A DNA stretch of 7,313 nucleotides from Firmicutes bacterium UBA1065 (GTDB taxonomy: Bacteria; Bacillota; Clostridia; Tissierellales; Sedimentibacteraceae): positions 1-7,313 of the forward strand of contig DCDC01000154.1 in assembly GCA_002316225.1 (NCBI GenBank), read 5' to 3'. Shown in pieces: positions 5,610 through 7,313 of this stretch; position 1 is the first letter of the stretch, and every line of letters starts with the position of its first letter. A program made the position numbers and the translations under genes. The notes under the pieces were generated by a model. That model was not told the DNA's origin. It saw nothing but the letters and a program-made list of their open reading frames with translations, and searched no databases.

Positions 5610-6993
5610 ATTGCCTCCCCGTTGAAATTTTAAGAATTTTTTTGGTTGACTCATTTATCTTGTATTTATCGTTAATTCTATAGCCCTCAAGCCATATTAT
5701 ATTTTCGTCATCAGCAACTATTAATCTTGAATCCCTTTCTTCTTTGGGTATCTTCAAATCTATAAAAACATCCTTAACTTTCTTGCTTCCCTCCATGCCG
5801 CAAGGAGTGATTGAATCCCCCGGCCTCCTGTTTCGGACTGTTAAAGATCCCTTTACCAAATCAAAATCAACGCAAAAGCTGTCCTTATCCTCTGTATCTT
5901 CCCATGTTTCAGTCCCTGCCTCAAAAACTCTTGCCAGGAGGGTTTTATTAACTTCCTTAATATGGGTAATTTCATTTAAAGCAATATTATATTCAAATTC
6001 AGGAACTTTATCAAGCCCTTTATTGATAATAAAATTATCATAACTTATTTCAATTGTAAATCCTCCGGTCAGGTCAATTTTTTTGCCGGTTTTTCCTGCG
6101 TCCATCAGGCTTATGGCATTGTCAATGTGTTTCATTTCAACATTTACCGTGTTACCCTTCAGTTCTTCTATCCCCCGCCTGATTATCCGCCCTCTTTCTC
6201 CAACATCCAGGGCTCTTAATAAATTCAAGTCCAGTACCAGCTTTGAATCGCTCCTGTCCTTAAGCAACTCTTTAAACTTTATATCTATGTACTTTTCTAT
6301 GATTTTTTTGTCCCTTTCCATGGCTTCCGCCATCCTGCTGAGGGTTACCTGTATATTGGGATTGAAATTTTTTTCCAGGTAGGGGATTAAATTTAACCGG
6401 ATTTTATTCCTCCCATAAATATCCTGGGAATTTGTAATGTCGATGCAGTATCGGTAATTATTTCCATGAAGGTAGGCCATTATTTCATCCCTTGATACAT
6501 TAAGCATGGGCCTTATTAAATTACTCTTCTGAAAGGACATGGCGCTCAAGCCGTCGATTCCCGTTCCCCTGATAAGTCTCTGGAGGACGGTTTCCGCCTG
6601 GTCGTTCAAATTATGGGCAAGAGCTATCTTGCCTCCCCCGATTTGGCTTAAATTTTCATTGAAAAAACCATACCTGAGGACCCTTCCTGCCTCTTCTTCC
6701 GTAACTTTGAGCTCCCTGGCATACTCCGCGGCATTCTTGCGTTTGACGAAGAGCCTTACCCCGTATTTTTGGCAAAGGTCTCTTACGAACTCCTCATCAT
6801 GCATGGCATCCTTGCCCCTGTACATGTGGTTTATATGAGATGCATACAGGTTAAAGCTTATAATATCCTTTAACTTTCTCAAGTTATGGAACAAAAATAC
6901 CGAATCCGGCCCTCCGGATAAGGCAATCAGGATATTGTCCCCGTCGACAATCAATTTTTTGTTGATAATATTATTTTTTATCAATTCATGCAT
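5593..6993 (-). CDS. tilS: tRNA(Ile)-lysidine synthetase TilS
   Basis: Essential enzyme that adds lysine to C34 of the CAU-anticodon tRNA-Ile using ATP, changing its decoding from AUG to AUA. From ATG 6993 the product has 466 residues, a usual length. The N-terminal PP-loop SGGPDS is at 26-31, HNLNDQAET at 127-135, the DITN...YGRNKIRLNLIPYL block at about 185-206, and the TilS C-terminal domain (RNRRPGD...GSKKVKDVF...WLEGYR) at about 387-440. The frame is open to ATG 7020, but that codon lies before the predicted transcription start (near 7016) and has no ribosome site. ATG 6993 has GGGGA 6 nt upstream; ATG 7005 is a weaker alternative. The 3' end contains the ribosome site and start of hpt. 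Confidence 0.95.
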   Translation of the reverse strand: MHELIKNNIINKKLIVDGDNILIALSGGPDSVFLFHNLRKLKDIISFNLYASHINHMYRGKDAMHDEEFVRDLCQKYGVRLFVKRKNAAEYARELKVTEEEAGRVLRYGFFNENLSQIGGGKIALAHNLNDQAETVLQRLIRGTGIDGLSAMSFQKSNLIRPMLNVSRDEIMAYLHGNNYRYCIDITNSQDIYGRNKIRLNLIPYLEKNFNPNIQVTLSRMAEAMERDKKIIEKYIDIKFKELLKDRSDSKLVLDLNLLRALDVGERGRIIRRGIEELKGNTVNVEMKHIDNAISLMDAGKTGKKIDLTGGFTIEISYDNFIINKGLDKVPEFEYNIALNEITHIKEVNKTLLARVFEAGTETWEDTEDKDSFCVDFDLVKGSLTVRNRRPGDSITPCGMEGSKKVKDVFIDLKIPKEERDSRLIVADDENIIWLEGYRINDKYKINESTKKILKISTGRQYEQRH

Positions 6994-7022
6994 ATTTTTC
7001 CCCATTAACCTATATTGCATAA

Positions 7023-7051
7023 ATTATACCACAAAATCGGCATTTTAAAAA
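7023..7051 (-). promoter_or_regulatory. Predicted extended -10 promoter of tilS-hpt
   Basis: TGGTATAAT at 7031-7023 matches the extended -10 consensus exactly. The -35 position (7051-7046, TTTTTA) is weak. Transcription would start near 7016, which excludes ATG 7020 as the tilS start on this transcript. It lies directly downstream of the terminator at 7066-7098, so tilS begins a new unit. Confidence 0.65.
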
Positions 7052-7058
7052 TGTTTTT

Positions 7059-7098
7059 AAAAAAAGATAAAAATAGCCACGGGAATAAACCGTGGCTA
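7059..7098 (-). terminator. Intrinsic terminator of an upstream minus-strand gene
   Basis: On the minus strand TAGCCACGG (7098-7090), loop TTTATTC, CCGTGGCTA (7082-7074), then TTTTTATCTTTTTTT (7073-7059). The stem is a perfect 9 bp and a T-rich tract follows. It should end transcription of a gene lying beyond the right edge of the window. Confidence 0.85.
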
Positions 7099-7125
7099 AT
7101 AAATAATCTTTCGCATACACTCAGT

Positions 7126-7313
7126 AAAATAATAAGAATATCAAGCGAATATTTGCAGGGCACGATTATAGTTCTTAGCGAATGAGACTAAAAATCCGTT
7201 AAACAGCTTGTGTTGTTTGAGCAAAGCGAGTTCACAAGCTGTAGGATTTTTAGTTGGAATGAGCTTTAGAACTATTCGTGCCCGAAACCGTGAGCGGATA
7301 TTTTTATTATTTT
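7126..7313. repeat. Nested imperfect inverted repeat, about 188 nt, reaching the window edge
   Basis: The outer arms are 7126-7142 and 7297-7313 (16 of 17 complementary, the exception a G opposite T). The inner arms pair as follows: 7158-7165 with 7276-7283 (GGGCACGA/TCGTGCCC), 7168-7175 with 7268-7275, 7177-7179 with 7263-7265, 7188-7197 with 7244-7253 (CTAAAAATCC/GGATTTTTAG), and 7203-7212 with 7233-7242 (ACAGCTTGTG/CACAAGCTGT). The tip is a 20-nt loop. The two sides of one internal loop both contain GAATGAG (7180-7186 and 7257-7263). There is no ORF. It could be a miniature inverted-repeat (MITE or REP-like) element or a structured RNA. The outer arm may continue past the window. Confidence 0.75.

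Noticed and set aside
1603..6838. Plus-strand ORFs antisense to mgtE, ftsH, hpt and tilS
   Set aside because: All are explained as shadows of well-supported minus-strand genes; low-complexity Ser/Leu/Phe-rich translations without motifs.
7021..7313. CRISPR array or tRNA gene in the right-end gap
   Set aside because: The repeats are inverted arms of one palindrome, not regularly spaced direct repeats, and no cloverleaf with an acceptor and T-arm signature can be drawn.

Overview
The window looks like chromosome from a low-to-moderate GC Gram-positive anaerobe, most likely class Clostridia. The basis is strong AGGAGG-type ribosome binding sites, several TTG starts, sigma-A-type promoters with extended -10 boxes, the tilS-hpt-ftsH gene order typical of Firmicutes, and a biotin-dependent Na+-pump decarboxylase subunit of the kind found in amino-acid-fermenting anaerobes. 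I cannot name a genus. Every gene I can support is on the minus strand, so transcription runs from high to low coordinates.

Region by region, in transcription order. (1) 7313-7021: no gene. It holds a large nested inverted repeat (7126-7313, reaching the window edge), an intrinsic terminator for an upstream gene outside the window, and an extended -10 promoter for tilS. (2) 6993-3161: tilS (tRNA-Ile lysidine synthetase), hpt (hypoxanthine phosphoribosyltransferase, overlapping tilS by 17 nt) and ftsH (membrane AAA+ zinc protease with its own promoter), closed by a strong terminator at 3117-3145. (3) 3095-1518: a promoter, a leader hairpin, an unannotated 33-codon ORF and mgtE (Mg2+ channel/transporter with N, CBS and membrane domains), followed by two mutually exclusive GC-rich hairpins. 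(4) 1398-1: a second promoter with a perfect 6-4-6 dyad just downstream, a FlK-like hotdog thioesterase, two tiny single-span membrane proteins (29 and 42 residues), and the N-terminal 209 residues of the beta subunit of a Na+-translocating decarboxylase (closest in my memory to glutaconyl-CoA decarboxylase GcdB), which runs off the left edge.

The first block is housekeeping: tRNA decoding, purine salvage and membrane protein quality control. The last block is the accessory and most interesting part. The micro-ORFs sit where an OadG/gamma-type anchor would be expected, and the 42-residue protein is translationally coupled to the beta subunit through a TTGA overlap. The carboxyltransferase (alpha) and biotin carrier genes are not seen and may lie beyond the left edge. 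No CRISPR array, transposase, tRNA or rRNA gene was found, and I recognised no known riboswitch.
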